Below, in pieces: positions 36,890-48,449 of a stretch of 64,000 nucleotides of DNA; position 1 is the first letter of the stretch; each line of letters begins with the position of its first letter. The notes beneath the pieces were generated by a model. The model was not told where the DNA came from, did no database searches, and saw only the letters and a list, made by a program, of their open reading frames with translations. Both the position numbers and the translations under genes were made by a program. Origin of the DNA: Stromatinia cepivora (Eukaryota; Ascomycota; Leotiomycetes; Helotiales; Sclerotiniaceae); contig RCTD01000001.1 of assembly GCA_014898415.1 (NCBI GenBank), forward strand, positions 1,612,001 through 1,676,000, given 5' to 3'.

Positions 36890-37894
36890 ATTCACATACG
36901 AAATTGATCAATTCGATCTGATTAATTTCATTATCCTAATTGTTCTATTCATTTCGATCAAACCTGATCACTTTGGTTAATTTGGTCAATCTTGATCAAT
37001 TTGATCAATTTTGATCAATTTTGGTCAATTTTGATCGATCCGACTAACCAACTCTAATCTCGAAATACTTCAGGATTCAATAATACTATATATAATACAA
37101 ATATAACTTCATCAAAGTATATATTTCGTATATTATGAATCTATATTCAGACTCTTTTTTAAGATTGTTTTAAAAATCTTATAATGATCAATTTCGAAAC
37201 AACCCGAAAATATATGACAATCATTACTATAACAATTATAGCAGATATATTCGAATACTCTTCTACAACCCTTCATTCTAAAAGAATACGAATTCTATTG
37301 TTATTAGTATTAATCATTTTATATATCAGAAACGAAGAGTATAACGAATGGATAGACAAATGGAAATACAATCAATTCGTATTTATAAAGGAAAACTCTT
37401 AAGAAATCATTAACTTTTGCAAATTCAAGTTAAAGTTCTATATAATATATAATTATATCGATAAAGATCTATAGAGTGATTATTATAGCGATTTTGCAAA
37501 TTTTAAAATTGAGTACTTCGAATTCATCAATTCAAAGATTATATTCAGATTATATATTGAATTAAAAGTAAATGATTTGTTTATTAAAAAAACGATATAA
37601 TATATAGAATTAATAATCAATAAGATTTTAATCGAAATATTTTATATTCTATATGTACTATAGTCGAATGATCAAATTCGAAAAACGGCGATGAATCGAT
37701 ACTTTCAATTCTGATCGAAAATTATTCTAAATCAAATCAAGATACTCGATAATAATATATATTTGGATATCATCCCTGAAGATCTAATACTCTTATTTAA
37801 TCCTTAAAAAAGAGAACAATTTATATAAATGAATATAAAGCAATCATCTTCAATATAATACAAAGGGATTCAATCATTACAATCAGACAAGAAA

Positions 37895-39060
37895 TTGAGA
37901 TCTTATATATTCAAGGAACTCCTATATAATGAATATCAAGATCCAGAATGGAAACAATGTTCAATATTATCACAATTATTATATAATAACAATATATTAT
38001 TTGAAGATGAAAAACCATCGAATAAAAAAAGATCTATCAATAATAAAGAATTATCAAGTAGATCATTTAATAATAAAAAACCCCCAAACAATAATAAACA
38101 CTTTGGAAACAATTGTAAGGTAGATGATACAGATCAAAATAATATTTATATATACTTTTGTGGAAACAACGAAGGGGGAAAAGATCTAATCAATAATGAA
38201 GAAAACAATGATTTAGGAAATTATAAGGACAAATCACCTGATTATATATAAAGCGGTAATATCGATTATGATTTTGGGAATCTTGAGAAACTCTATGATA
38301 ATGCTAATAAATATATTGATTAAAATGATAATTTCGATTACAAATATACTATCTTTCTCAATTATTGCAAAAGAATTAATATTCATTCAAATCTTTATAC
38401 AAGAGTATTTCCTATAATATTAAAAGAAGAGGCTTTTATATTCTACTATTCGAATTTCAATTATATTCCCAATATAATGGAGGGCATCTGCGAAATAATG
38501 AAAATATCTTTCGAAGGAGAAGGATATCAATACGGATATATAGAGAAATGAGATCATATAATACTCAAAACAATTATTATATAAAACTCTAGAAAATCGA
38601 CATCAGAATACTTGGATATTATAATCATTAAACTTTGTTATCTCCAAAAAGGTTTATTAAAAGAACTTCAAATAACTATATATATCCAGAGAAAGATCCT
38701 TAATACATATAATTGTATACCAGTATATAATCAAATATACTATCGATCTTTAAAATCTGTAATCGGATTTATTGAAGATCTATAAGGTTTCATTTTTATA
38801 TATAAAAAATTATATTCAAACGAAAACGAAACATTTTATATAAATCGAATATATAATCAGAAGAATCTTAGATACAATTGTGAATATAAACTCAATCAAT
38901 GATTCTTTATTTGATCAAAAGGAATTAAAAAATACTTTATTTATAAAAAAGAAGATTGTTGATCAAATAAGTATATAGAAATTAAACGAATTGAATCGAA
39001 ATATAAATATAGGGAATTATTCAAAAACAATAATAAAGATTTCGGATTATATTTCGAATA
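37895..39060 (+). pseudogene. E-plus gag
   Basis: Open from 37895 to 38251, a hydrophilic Asn/Lys/Asp-rich segment. A helical gag core follows (38.3-38.8 kb): LYTRVFPIILKEEAF, then LQKGLLKELQ, ILNTYNCIP. A Cys-poor remnant of a zinc knuckle lies near 38.91-38.97 kb (FFI, then KEDC, remaining Cys from C-x2-C-x4-H-x-C lost), then YIIEYKE. These are features of a fungal copia gag subgroup known to me from memory. Stops occur throughout the second half. Confidence 0.7.
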
Positions 39061-39700
39061 ATATATTATTGAATATAAAGAAATTTCATTGGATATCAAT
39101 ATTAACAAAGAATTCACAATATATATTCAAAACGATCCAAAAAAGAATATAAAGGATAATGATTCAAAATATATTTGGATTTTATTTTATAGATTGATTA
39201 ATAGAAAGAAAGTTATAATGAATTTATTCAATAAAGTAATAATATATATTTTGATTGATTTTGTTAATAAATCAATCAATAAAACTGAAGGGTATGAAGT
39301 TTTCTTTTTGTGATATAATGATAAAGAGTTTCAGAGTATTATTATCGATATAGAAGCATCCTAATAATTTATAGTAGAATTCAAACAATATTAAATATAC
39401 CAAAAGAATATCAAGAATATCAAATTAAATATAAGTAGAGTAGGAATCACAAAAGTGATATTCAGAATCAAAAAGATTGAATCAATCAAATCAATTCAAT
39501 TAGATCTATTCTTAGGATCTGTCGAATTCTATATTATAGAATTAGAAACATCATTTCTATTATCATTACAGAATATAGATCGATTCAGAATATATTATAA
39601 TAATATTATCGATGCATTTATATCACCAATTATAAATCACTTTTGCATTCACAAATTCAAATATACAATATTACTTTGGAATATAAATATCCAGCAATTC
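39061..39700 (+). pseudogene. E-plus aspartic protease
   Basis: Open stretches at 39089-39313 and 39455-39754. The active-site loop reads IIIDIEAS at about 39340-39362, where DTGAS is expected (Gly to Glu by G-to-A), followed by a hydrophobic flap region. FYIIELETSFLLSLQNIDRF at about 39.53-39.59 kb corresponds to the second conserved ILGxD-type segment of copia proteases. Confidence 0.7.
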
Positions 39701-41560
39701 ATACAAACATTTATTGATATAAACAATTGTTACCTAACCGAATCAGAAATATAAAGATTATATTGTCGTTTTGATCATTTATTTGTAAATAGATTCTATC
39801 GAATTCTTTGATGAACAGATTATACAGATGTTGCCCAAGGAGATCTCGAAAAACTTATAAAACTCTGCGAATACTATTAAAAATATAGAAAATCCCTAGA
39901 CAAATTTAAGTTCAATTTTTATAACAATATCGAATTTAATTATTCGATTATAATCGATATTATATATATCAATAATAAACCAATATTATATATTATCAAT
40001 AAAGGAATCAGATTTCAAATAGTATAATAATTCGATAATATTAATACAAAGTATATATGAGATAAATTAAGAATATACTAAATGAATATATATTTAGGTC
40101 TATTAGATTATATTATTCATAATACCAGAAAAAACTTTGTAAATAAAGAATTCAGATAATATACTGAAATGATAATAATTATTATGAAAAGTATATCTAT
40201 CGAAATATATTAATTAATCGGAATAATCAAACATTATTATCAAATCATTCGATATACATATAATATCATCGAGGAAGAACTCAAGGGCATTGAAATGACA
40301 AGAAAATCGGTATTACAAATGACAATGAAAGTAATTAATAATACTATTAGTCTTGATGAAATTATATCTACCCTTTTAGTATTCGGAATGTACCTATAAA
40401 TGAATGAATTCGATCTATCGGTATTCAATATTCAATAACGATTCAATGCAATCAAAAAGACAAACAATAAGATCAAAAGATTCTGAGTTGAAAAATAAAT
40501 AATAAATATATTGAATCAATATAATGATCTAAATATAACTCTAATCCACAAATTATCAATCAATTCAAAGATATAGATATAGAAAAAAGGAAATAATTAA
40601 ACAGCCGGATAATTAGAATCATTTATATTATTACAAATCGAAGACGAAACTATAAGAATTTCTAATAAGTTTATTAAATCACTTAATAATATTAACCGAA
40701 CCGATTGTTATATGATCACGTGATATATTAATAATATAATTTCATATTATTAAATTTTATTATTATACAAAATCTCGATCATATATCATATTAGAATGAT
40801 TTATAATGGAATAGAATGTGATGGAAGTGTATAGAACTTTCTTATTTCTAAGGTTAAATATTATTGGTTACTATTTCATTTCATTATATAAAATGATTCT
40901 ATAAGATTCGATTTAAATCGATCTTATTTATAATCATAGAATATTATAGAATTTCATAGAATCTTATCAAATACTATAAATAAGAAGATTTTCTTCAAAG
41001 AATTCTTCTGAAAAACAAGCAAAATAAATTCAATATTCAATACACTTATATTTTGACTTCAACCATTATATATTCGATTACCCTTTTAAGCTATATAACT
41101 AAGTCTTCCACTATAATAATAGTGAATAGTATTATTATTATATTATTCATTATTATTAACCTATCAACCTCCTCCAAGAGAAACCTTTATAATTCAATTA
41201 CCAAACAGATCTACAATTTTCTGATTTATAATAATGAAATCTTATATAATCGAAATAACGATATTAATAGAATCTATTATATTAACAGAACCTATTGCGA
41301 CAGAATAAATTCTTTAAGAGATATCCTTGAAGAACTTCGAAATCGTCTTTTAGAAGAAATTTAAGATTATTTTAAAAAATATGATAAAGATGAATCCCGG
41401 TATCCTTTAAGTAATCGTTTTATTAATAAAAATATCATATAGTATAACAAATACGATATCAATCGAAATTATAGTAATATACTTTATTGAAAATATAATA
41501 GAAGTATCAAATATAGTTATCTATCTTCGAAACGATGAAAAAGAAAATATCATTAATATC
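39700..41560 (+). pseudogene. E-plus integrase, split by the 529-bp unit
   Basis: The zinc-binding region starts at about 39.73 kb: YLTESEI, then RLYCRFDHLF (His residues largely lost) and a C-x2-C trace. The start of the core follows with IIIDIIYI (first Asp) and GIRFQ. The frame is interrupted at 40650 (TSD GAAAC) and resumes at 41185. The rest of the core and C-terminal domain run to about 41.55 kb with no long open frame. Confidence 0.6.
40651..41179. repeat. 529-bp solo-LTR-like insertion, copy 1
   Basis: It interrupts the E integrase with a perfect 5-bp duplication GAAAC (40646-40650, 41180-41184). It is the same length as the copy at 55916-56444 and differs from it at few positions. 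The ends are TATAAGAAT and CTCCAAGA, with no inverted repeat. The interior has CACGTG (40717-40722) and a TATAAATAAG box followed by A-rich sequence, as in the U3/R part of an LTR. The ORF from 41053 runs out of it into integrase and is not a gene. Confidence 0.75.
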
Positions 41561-43230
41561 TTTAATAAAAATCTATTGATATCCGATATACTTCAAAATC
41601 TATTGATTTATAAGGAATCAAAAAAGAAGGAAATTAATAATTTAATGGAAAACAGTGTATTCGAAATTATATAATAAACGGATATATCAAAAAGTATATA
41701 AATATTCAAATTAAGATTCGTTAATAAAATTAAAAACGAAGATATTGAAAAGATATTCCCAAAATTAAGATTTGTAATCCAGATATAGAATAATATAAAA
41801 AAAGGAACGATATTAATATAATCACCTACAATTCAATACGCAAATCAATATTTGATACTAAATATTATAATTATTTTATAATTAATTGTACAAATAACTC
41901 TGTATATTAGAGATATTATTCAAATCTATATATAAGCAGTATCCAATCTGGTACAACTATTTTACATTCAATCATCTAAGGAAATGGAATTCCTGAAGGG
42001 AATATTACTACAAATAATCAAATTATTATATAATATATCAGAGATTCGAAATCATTGGTTCGGCATTTACTACAACCACCACCTTATTGCACTCCAAATA
42101 ATCCAATCAATCTACAACCTCTGTCTAATATATACCAAGTAGGAAGATGAAGCATTTAGATTAATAGGATTTCAAATAAATAATATAATTATTATAACTA
42201 ATAAAACATTCGCAAATAAAGAATAAAAAGAATTCGAAAATATAAAGTTTTTTATAAAGGATCGAGAAATCTTATCCTTTAAGAATCCCCTTAAATTCAA
42301 TGGAATTATTATCATTCAAATAAATAATGATTCCATTTATATCAATTAGAAGAAATAATATATAAATCTATAATTCATCAAAATACAATCAATCGATATT
42401 TATAATACAAAAGGCAAAATTCGAAAAAGCACGATTCCAAAAGATCAATATATTGTTCAATATATAAGAGAAACTTATATTTCGATAATATATCAATCAA
42501 AAATATTATTCGCTTTTTCTTTTACTACCCAGATTATCAACGCTAAAAAGGAAAATGTGAAATTGATGAATAAAACAATCCAATAATAAATGGACAATTC
42601 AATCAAAGGATTGAAATTCGTATCACTCAATCTCGATTTGTTGAAACTAATAATATTCACAAATACATCATTCGTTAATAATCGAAATCTATTCTTGCAA
42701 ATCGAATATATCATTATATTAATGAATAAGAATAACAAAGCGAATCTGATTCATTGATTATCAATCAAATACAAAAGAATCACTAAAAGTATATTAGTAT
42801 TGGAACTTTATAATATAACTTTAGGATTCGATATTAATACAATACTCAAAAGTATTATCGGAAGTATATTATCAAAGTAGAAAGTATTATTAATTATATA
42901 TACAGATTCAAAATCATTTTATAATTGTTTTACGAAACTAGATTCAATTCGAAAGAAAAGATTGATGATCGATTTAATAGCTTTATAGTAATTGTATAAA
43001 CAAAAAGAGATAATAAAAATCAAATAAATTAATAAATAATCTAATGCTACTGATATAATAATAAAAACAAAATTATATCAAGCTTTCAAAAATCTTGTAA
43101 AGAACAATACAATCAAGATCAAGATTACAGAATAGATAAAGAGATTAGAATATAATGAAAAGAAAATAGTATAAATACAGGAATTGAAAAACAAATACAA
43201 AATAAAAGCCATTATAGATATATATTCAGT
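41560..43230 (+). pseudogene. E-plus reverse transcriptase and RNase H
   Basis: RT: LRFVNKIKNEDIEKIFPKLRFV and IQSPTIQY at 41.7-41.84 kb, IRDIIQIYIQAVSNL at about 41.91 kb, WFGIYYNHH at 42.06 kb. The catalytic box is degraded to GFQINNI at about 42.17 kb, where QTDDT is expected (both Asp turned to Asn). RNase H follows: RKSTIPKDQY, LIIFTNTSFVNNR (Asp to Asn), VLELYNI, IIYTDSKSFYNC (Asp kept) near 42.9 kb, RLMIDL. The element is a copia type by this fused order. Antisense ORF 42493-42738 is a shadow. Confidence 0.85.
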
Positions 43231-43300
43231 TCGTTGAATATATAATCATTTTATATATGAGTTGATTTGAACAAAAGAACAAAATTGTCAGAGTTACAAA

Positions 43301-43576
43301 TGGCAAAGAATCAATTAATCCTAAAACAACTATAAAACTTTTCATTATTCTTTTCTAACTAAAAGAACCTCTTTCCTTTAAATCCAATAAAAAGCGATAT
43401 CGGAATAATAACAAATCGCCGATCATATATTAGAGTTTAATAAATGCAGAGATTTTATAAAGTTTTCTAATCAATCGATAATAGATCATTAATAGTACAT
43501 TTGCCTTTAACAATGAAGCCACTTCTCTATAAAGATTCCTAACTTTATTAACAACATCTTTCCAATAATTGTAACA
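43301..43576 (-). repeat. Gypsy F 3' LTR (276 bp)
   Basis: Plus-strand TGGCAAAGAATC to TTGTAACA. It matches 50463-50738 over the full length. Confidence 0.88.
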
Positions 43577-43883
43577 AAGTTTTCCCTTCGAAACTTCGCT
43601 TCTAAGAAGCTGGTGAATTGCTGATCTGTTTATAACTATAGGGAACCATCAATCGACAAAACGATTATAATATATAATGATTTTTGTATAATAAATAAAG
43701 AGATAAACAATAATAATAATAATAATAAAATATATATAATCTGCTTTTCTGAAAGTTATATAAATCTATTGGAATCCCATTTTCGAAACTTTATATTTCT
43801 GTATTACAATCATAGCATTATATTTTAAAACTTTTGTTACTCTCCCTATTATATCTCAGTCCTTTTCCGAATTAACAATACAT

Positions 43884-44330
43884 TTGGTTTGTATGCCTTT
43901 GCAATTTATATATCCGATATACCTTTATTATACTAAATATATCGTTTATTACGATAATATAAAATCTTTGCTTGAAGGAGAGGTAATAAATGAAGAATGC
44001 TTTTTTCCAAAAGGATCCGATCTGATGTGTACGGAATACACCCGAAAGAAGAAACCCTGTGTAACGTTACTAGAAAACGTTAATTCTATAATAAATTGTT
44101 TGTTGCGGTTTCATTATGAATAACAGACAGCCGAAGTGGGTTCGTTTGAAGAAATTATACTTTTAGGGAAATTGGAAGATCGGTAAATTAAATTTATATA
44201 AAGAATAAAAGCCTTTTTTCACAAACAAAAGAAATATAGTTTAATGTAATCACTTTATGATACAAAGGAAGTTGTATTAGTATTGAATATATAAATAGAA
44301 AAATTGATAAAATTGACGAAGATGTGTATA
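43884..44330 (+). pseudogene. antisense accessory gene of Gypsy F, N-terminal part
   Basis: Open at 43884-44123. The end of this frame reads ECFFPKGSDLMCTEYTRKKK and then PCV. That is a C-x8-C-x2-(Y, probably former C)-x6-C cluster, followed by a leucine/arginine-rich stretch. Beyond the stop at 44121 the frame stays Glu/Lys/Leu-rich with a few stops up to about 44.33 kb, as expected for a coiled coil. It lies opposite to F gag-pol. The same layout occurs in Gypsy H at 10378-11028. The Cys pattern recalls a zinc-binding module, but I know no named family. Confidence 0.5.
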
Positions 44331-44424
44331 GATTCGTAATGATACTCTACCGGTATACTAAGTACAATTCACCGCTCTCTTCGCCAATAGTCGTATAGCC
44401 ATATCATAATCAATAAATAAACCA

Positions 44425-45006
44425 ATGAATGATAATGAATTGAAGGATACTATTAATGAGGAGGATAAAAAAAAGATCCTCAAAGCTTTCCTAATTCAAT
44501 CATCGAAATCCATTTATACTCTGTTAACAAAATCGATATATCGAAAGGCAGTCAAAGACAAAACCAAAAGTATTAAAAATATTAATGAAGCAGTAGCGAA
44601 GAAGTTACAGATCGTTGTACCTCGAGTAACAAAAACGAAACCTATCGGGAAAGCTTCCAAATCGGTTTTTGTCAAAAGAAAAGTATCAAAACCAATTGAA
44701 CTTCTTGATAACAACAACAAGAACCTACAACAATCTAACACTAAATTATCGAACTTCAAAAGATTTAAAAAGGAAAAGATTTCAATGATTAATACACCGC
44801 TTTCATTTTTGATAAGTTCTTATAAACTAAATCCAATTTCTAAGATCAATGTAATACTATTAATCATTTGTAGAGAATTGTTGATAGCTTTAATAAAGTT
44901 AATAACATCTAAAATAGAAAAATCAATAGCTCAAATTGAGAGTTTCGATTTTTTGGAGGATTCCAATAATAATAATATGAATACTATTTTAGATAAATAT
45001 GATTAG
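44425..45006 (+). CDS. antisense ORF of Gypsy F, 193 codons, Lys/Ser/Asn-rich
   Basis: The longest open frame in the 51-kb repeat block. It is in the opposite orientation to F pol and in a different frame from the Cys-cluster frame upstream. Residues 1-120 are hydrophilic and basic (RKAVKDKTK, VTKTKPIGKASK, VKRKVSK). Residues 125-165 are hydrophobic, probably because RIP turned Ser/Pro/Thr into Leu/Ile. The end is acidic and Asn-rich. Past the TAG at 45004 the same frame goes on with only occasional stops to about 45.32 kb, so the ancestral protein was near 300 residues. I do not recognise it. It may be the second half of the antisense gene starting at 43.9 kb, or a separate one. Confidence 0.45.
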   Translation: MNDNELKDTINEEDKKKILKAFLIQSSKSIYTLLTKSIYRKAVKDKTKSIKNINEAVAKKLQIVVPRVTKTKPIGKASKSVFVKRKVSKPIELLDNNNKNLQQSNTKLSNFKRFKKEKISMINTPLSFLISSYKLNPISKINVILLIICRELLIALIKLITSKIEKSIAQIESFDFLEDSNNNNMNTILDKYD

Positions 45007-45349
45007 TTAACGAAAAAACTTCTAAATCGATATAACGAATATAATAATTTGAATTTAATTGATCGATAATTAAATATTGATAAATCTTTCAGATTTCGAT
45101 TATAAAGCATAGCTAAATCTTTCCCTACATTCATTTTTATAACAATTCCCCGAATTTCCTATTGAGATCCTGTTACCGAAAAATATATTCAGCGAATATT
45201 CCATCAATCAATAGAATTGGATATTAATGAGGATTCGGATAATATAAATAAGAATAGATTATTGAAGAAGGAGATAAAAGAACAAAGAAAATACAAATGT
45301 TTAATAATAAAATGAAGGTAATATATTTGTAATAATTTTCTAGGGTGGA

Positions 45350-47450
45350 TTGATTATATAAAAGTTTTTAAATATAGATATTCTAATTTTCTAATATAAA
45401 TATAAATCCCCTTTATTTTTATAATATACTTTGATAATATTATTTCTTTATTCTTTACTGTTGTTATAATGATGGTATATTTTCTTTTTCGTAATTTTCC
45501 AAATGCTTTTTGATATATATTAAGTTTTGTAAAGTTTCCTATATATCTTTTATTGATTAATAGCCTTTCTATTGTATCAGATATTGCGTTCTTTATCCTT
45601 TTTTTTATAAACTAATATTTTTTCGATTTTATATTCTATATATCCTTCAATTTCTTCAGGAGATGGAAGATCAATAATACCTTTATATTTAAATAATAAT
45701 TCGAATAGCGAGATATAAAAAACATTATATATTTTATATAATATTGGAAATACTAATTTGTATATTTGTTTACTATTCTTGATATTAATAATAGTAAAGG
45801 GGTCTATAAAACGATCGGAGAATTTCTTTTTGGATTATAATTGTTTGATATTCTTGATATTGAGTATAACTTTATTATCGATATAGAATCATTGGGATAA
45901 ATCTTTTTTATTATTCTTCGATCTTTTTTTCATTAAGTTATTCCAAATTTCTATCAATTTTGCTCTTTCCTGATTTAATGATTCGATATATTTTCGTATA
46001 GTAGATGCCTTTCTTTCGGTATCAATATTCTTATCGATATAACTAAACATAAATAGATATCTATATATCGCTTTAAAGGATATTTCGTCAATTATATTAT
46101 ACCATATCACATTATAAATGAATTCTGTTAAGGATAATAATGATATTCAATCGTTTTGTTTTTAATTAATATAATATATAATATAATAGATTAGATTCTA
46201 ATTTTATTATTCTGTTTAATCATTGGTTTATAAATGAAATGCTATTGATAATTTACAATATATTCTTAAATAGAAAAATAAACTTCTCTAAAATTTATTT
46301 GCGAATTGTAATCCTCAATTTGAAATTATTCCCTTCAATACATCGAAATCCTTAAAAATATATCGAAACAGAATCTCTATTAATTTGAATAAGGTTATCG
46401 TTTTATTGATTAAAATATATCAAACAAATTTTGTATATTTATTAATAACAATAAAAACAGTATTATATATATATTTATTTATCTTTGAAGGAAATAAATT
46501 TGTAACAAAATTCATTGTTATTTCTTTCCAAAGATCAAAAGGGAATAATAGGATTTATAATTCATTATAAAACTGATAATACTTTAAAATTATTTATTGA
46601 TAAATAGTATATATTTATATATATTTTTTTATATTTTTATTATATTAAACCAGAAATATTTGTTTTTCAATATCTTCCAAATTTTCTTGATACCCTAATA
46701 ACCTTTTATAAGATTATTGTAATGGACTTTCAAAATTTCGATCTTTATGACTCTATTTAACGATATGAAAATATATTTATTATAAATAAACAAATTATCG
46801 GCGTCGACTTTCCAAAATATAGTATCTCCAATTGAATTATATTAATGCTTCAAATACTTCTTGTTTTTTGTAAAATCATTATTCTTTTGAAGCTATAATA
46901 AAGTATTTCTTATTAACTTTGATATTGATTCAAATATTGTTTCGTTGTTAACTAATATATTAATTATCTGATATAATATCGATTATTTATAATCAGTTTT
47001 TATCAATGATCCTTTAGAATTGTATAAAAACAAATTATACCCCTTTTGTTGGAAGAGATCTATAATATTCCATAAAGATTCCATTTCTATTTTCGAAAGA
47101 AAGAAAATTGTGATTATTATTATAATACTTTTCAATTTATTTTATAATATAAATAGTATTTCATTAATACTATTCATATTTTCTGTATAATCTGATTATC
47201 TCGATAGATCGTCGATAGGATTTAATTTGCCTGATCTATATATGATTGTAAAATCATAAGCGATCAGGATTTCGGCTTATTGCATTTATCTACTATTGAA
47301 TTCTTTTTTCTTTATAAAATATTGAAGATTATTATAATCTGTTTTGATTACAATGATATATCGATTACTTACAATATAATACCGCTATTGAACAAAGACT
47401 ATATAGATAACTAAAAATTCCTAATTATAAATGAAATATCTCTATTCTGC
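45350..47450 (-). pseudogene. Gypsy F integrase remnant
   Basis: Minus-strand reading between RNase H and the antisense gene. The open piece 45889-46110 (ERKASTIRKYIESLNQERAKLIEIWNNLMKK) matches the helical segment that follows the integrase core in gypsy elements, where Lys/Glu-rich residues precede the C-terminal barrel. The core itself (46.2-47.3 kb) is too mutated for me to place the catalytic residues. Confidence 0.55.
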
Positions 47451-47486
47451 TGGATTGAACTTTCGCAAATAAAAGGCAACGGGATA

Positions 47487-48110
47487 TTATCGAGAAATAA
47501 TAGGGTTGTTCGAATTATCAAAGAATAATTGAAAAAGCATATATTCTAATGCAAACCCAAAAGCATCGATTTCGATTAGGATTCGGAATACTAAATCAAA
47601 ATATCGGAGTATCGATATTATAATAAAGGCTTTTTTTAAATTATTAAAAATACTTTGAACCTTTTTTATCCATTTAAATTCCAATACAACCTTTCCCTTT
47701 TTGATACCTTATAACAGATTTGTTAAACCATAAATGATTCGCGAATAGGCTGCGATAAATTATCAATAGAAATTTGCAAAACCTAAAAAGATTTGAATTT
47801 CGCAAAGGGATATTAATATAAACTATTCAATGATGATTTAAATTCTGTTTAATTTTATAATGATATCCTTCCCTGATACAATAAAACCCAGGAATTCCAT
47901 TTTATATATATAAAATATATTTTTCTTTAATTTAATATAAAACTTATATTCAAATAATCTGATAAAGATCCTACAAATATCAGCAATATAGATTTTTCTA
48001 TCTTTAAAATAAATAAAAATATCATTTAAATATATAATACAAATACTATTTATAAGACTAATAAATACTTGATTGATATATATTTGAAAGGTAACAGAGA
48101 CATTGATCAA
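47487..48110 (-). pseudogene. Gypsy F reverse transcriptase and RNase H
   Basis: 47838-48110 reads FQIYINQVF, then the RT catalytic box IIYLNDIFIYF (YLDD with the second Asp changed to Asn), and FLGFIVSG. 47487-47684 reads FNNLKKAFIIISILRYFD and EIDAFGFALEYML, the RT connection and the first Asp of RNase H (ETDASGFALG in intact relatives). The order, right to left, fixes the element on the minus strand. The upstream part of RT extends to about 48.45 kb with stops. Confidence 0.88.
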
Positions 48111-48449
48111 ACCGAAAAATATAACTAAATACTTGAATTATTTATAGCGAATATAAAACATTATCTTTTATTTATCGCTTTCTTATATATATATTCGATA
48201 ATATATATCTTTAAGATCAAGTTTTATAAAAAAGATCCCTTATTTTAAACGATCTAATAATTCGTTAATTAAAAGTAAAGAAATACAATCCTTTTTTATA
48301 ATTCTATTGAAACCATAATAATCAATATATAACCAATAATTACCTTCTTTCTTTGAAATAAATATAATCAAAACTTCAACAAAACTAATCGAACAACAAA
48401 TTCAACCTTTCTTTTAATATTCCTTAAAATATTCTTATAGAATTGTTAA

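Noticed and set aside
41053..41364. 103-codon ORF as a gene, with a relative at 56318-56527
   Set aside because: Both start within the 529-bp insertion and run out into different host sequence (integrase, transposase), so they share only the inserted part.
44514..44759. 81-codon hydrophobic minus-strand ORF as an envelope-like gene of Gypsy F
   Set aside because: It is the complement of a Lys/Thr-rich plus-strand frame. Its hydrophobicity follows from that, and it has no start, cleavage or cysteine features of an envelope protein.
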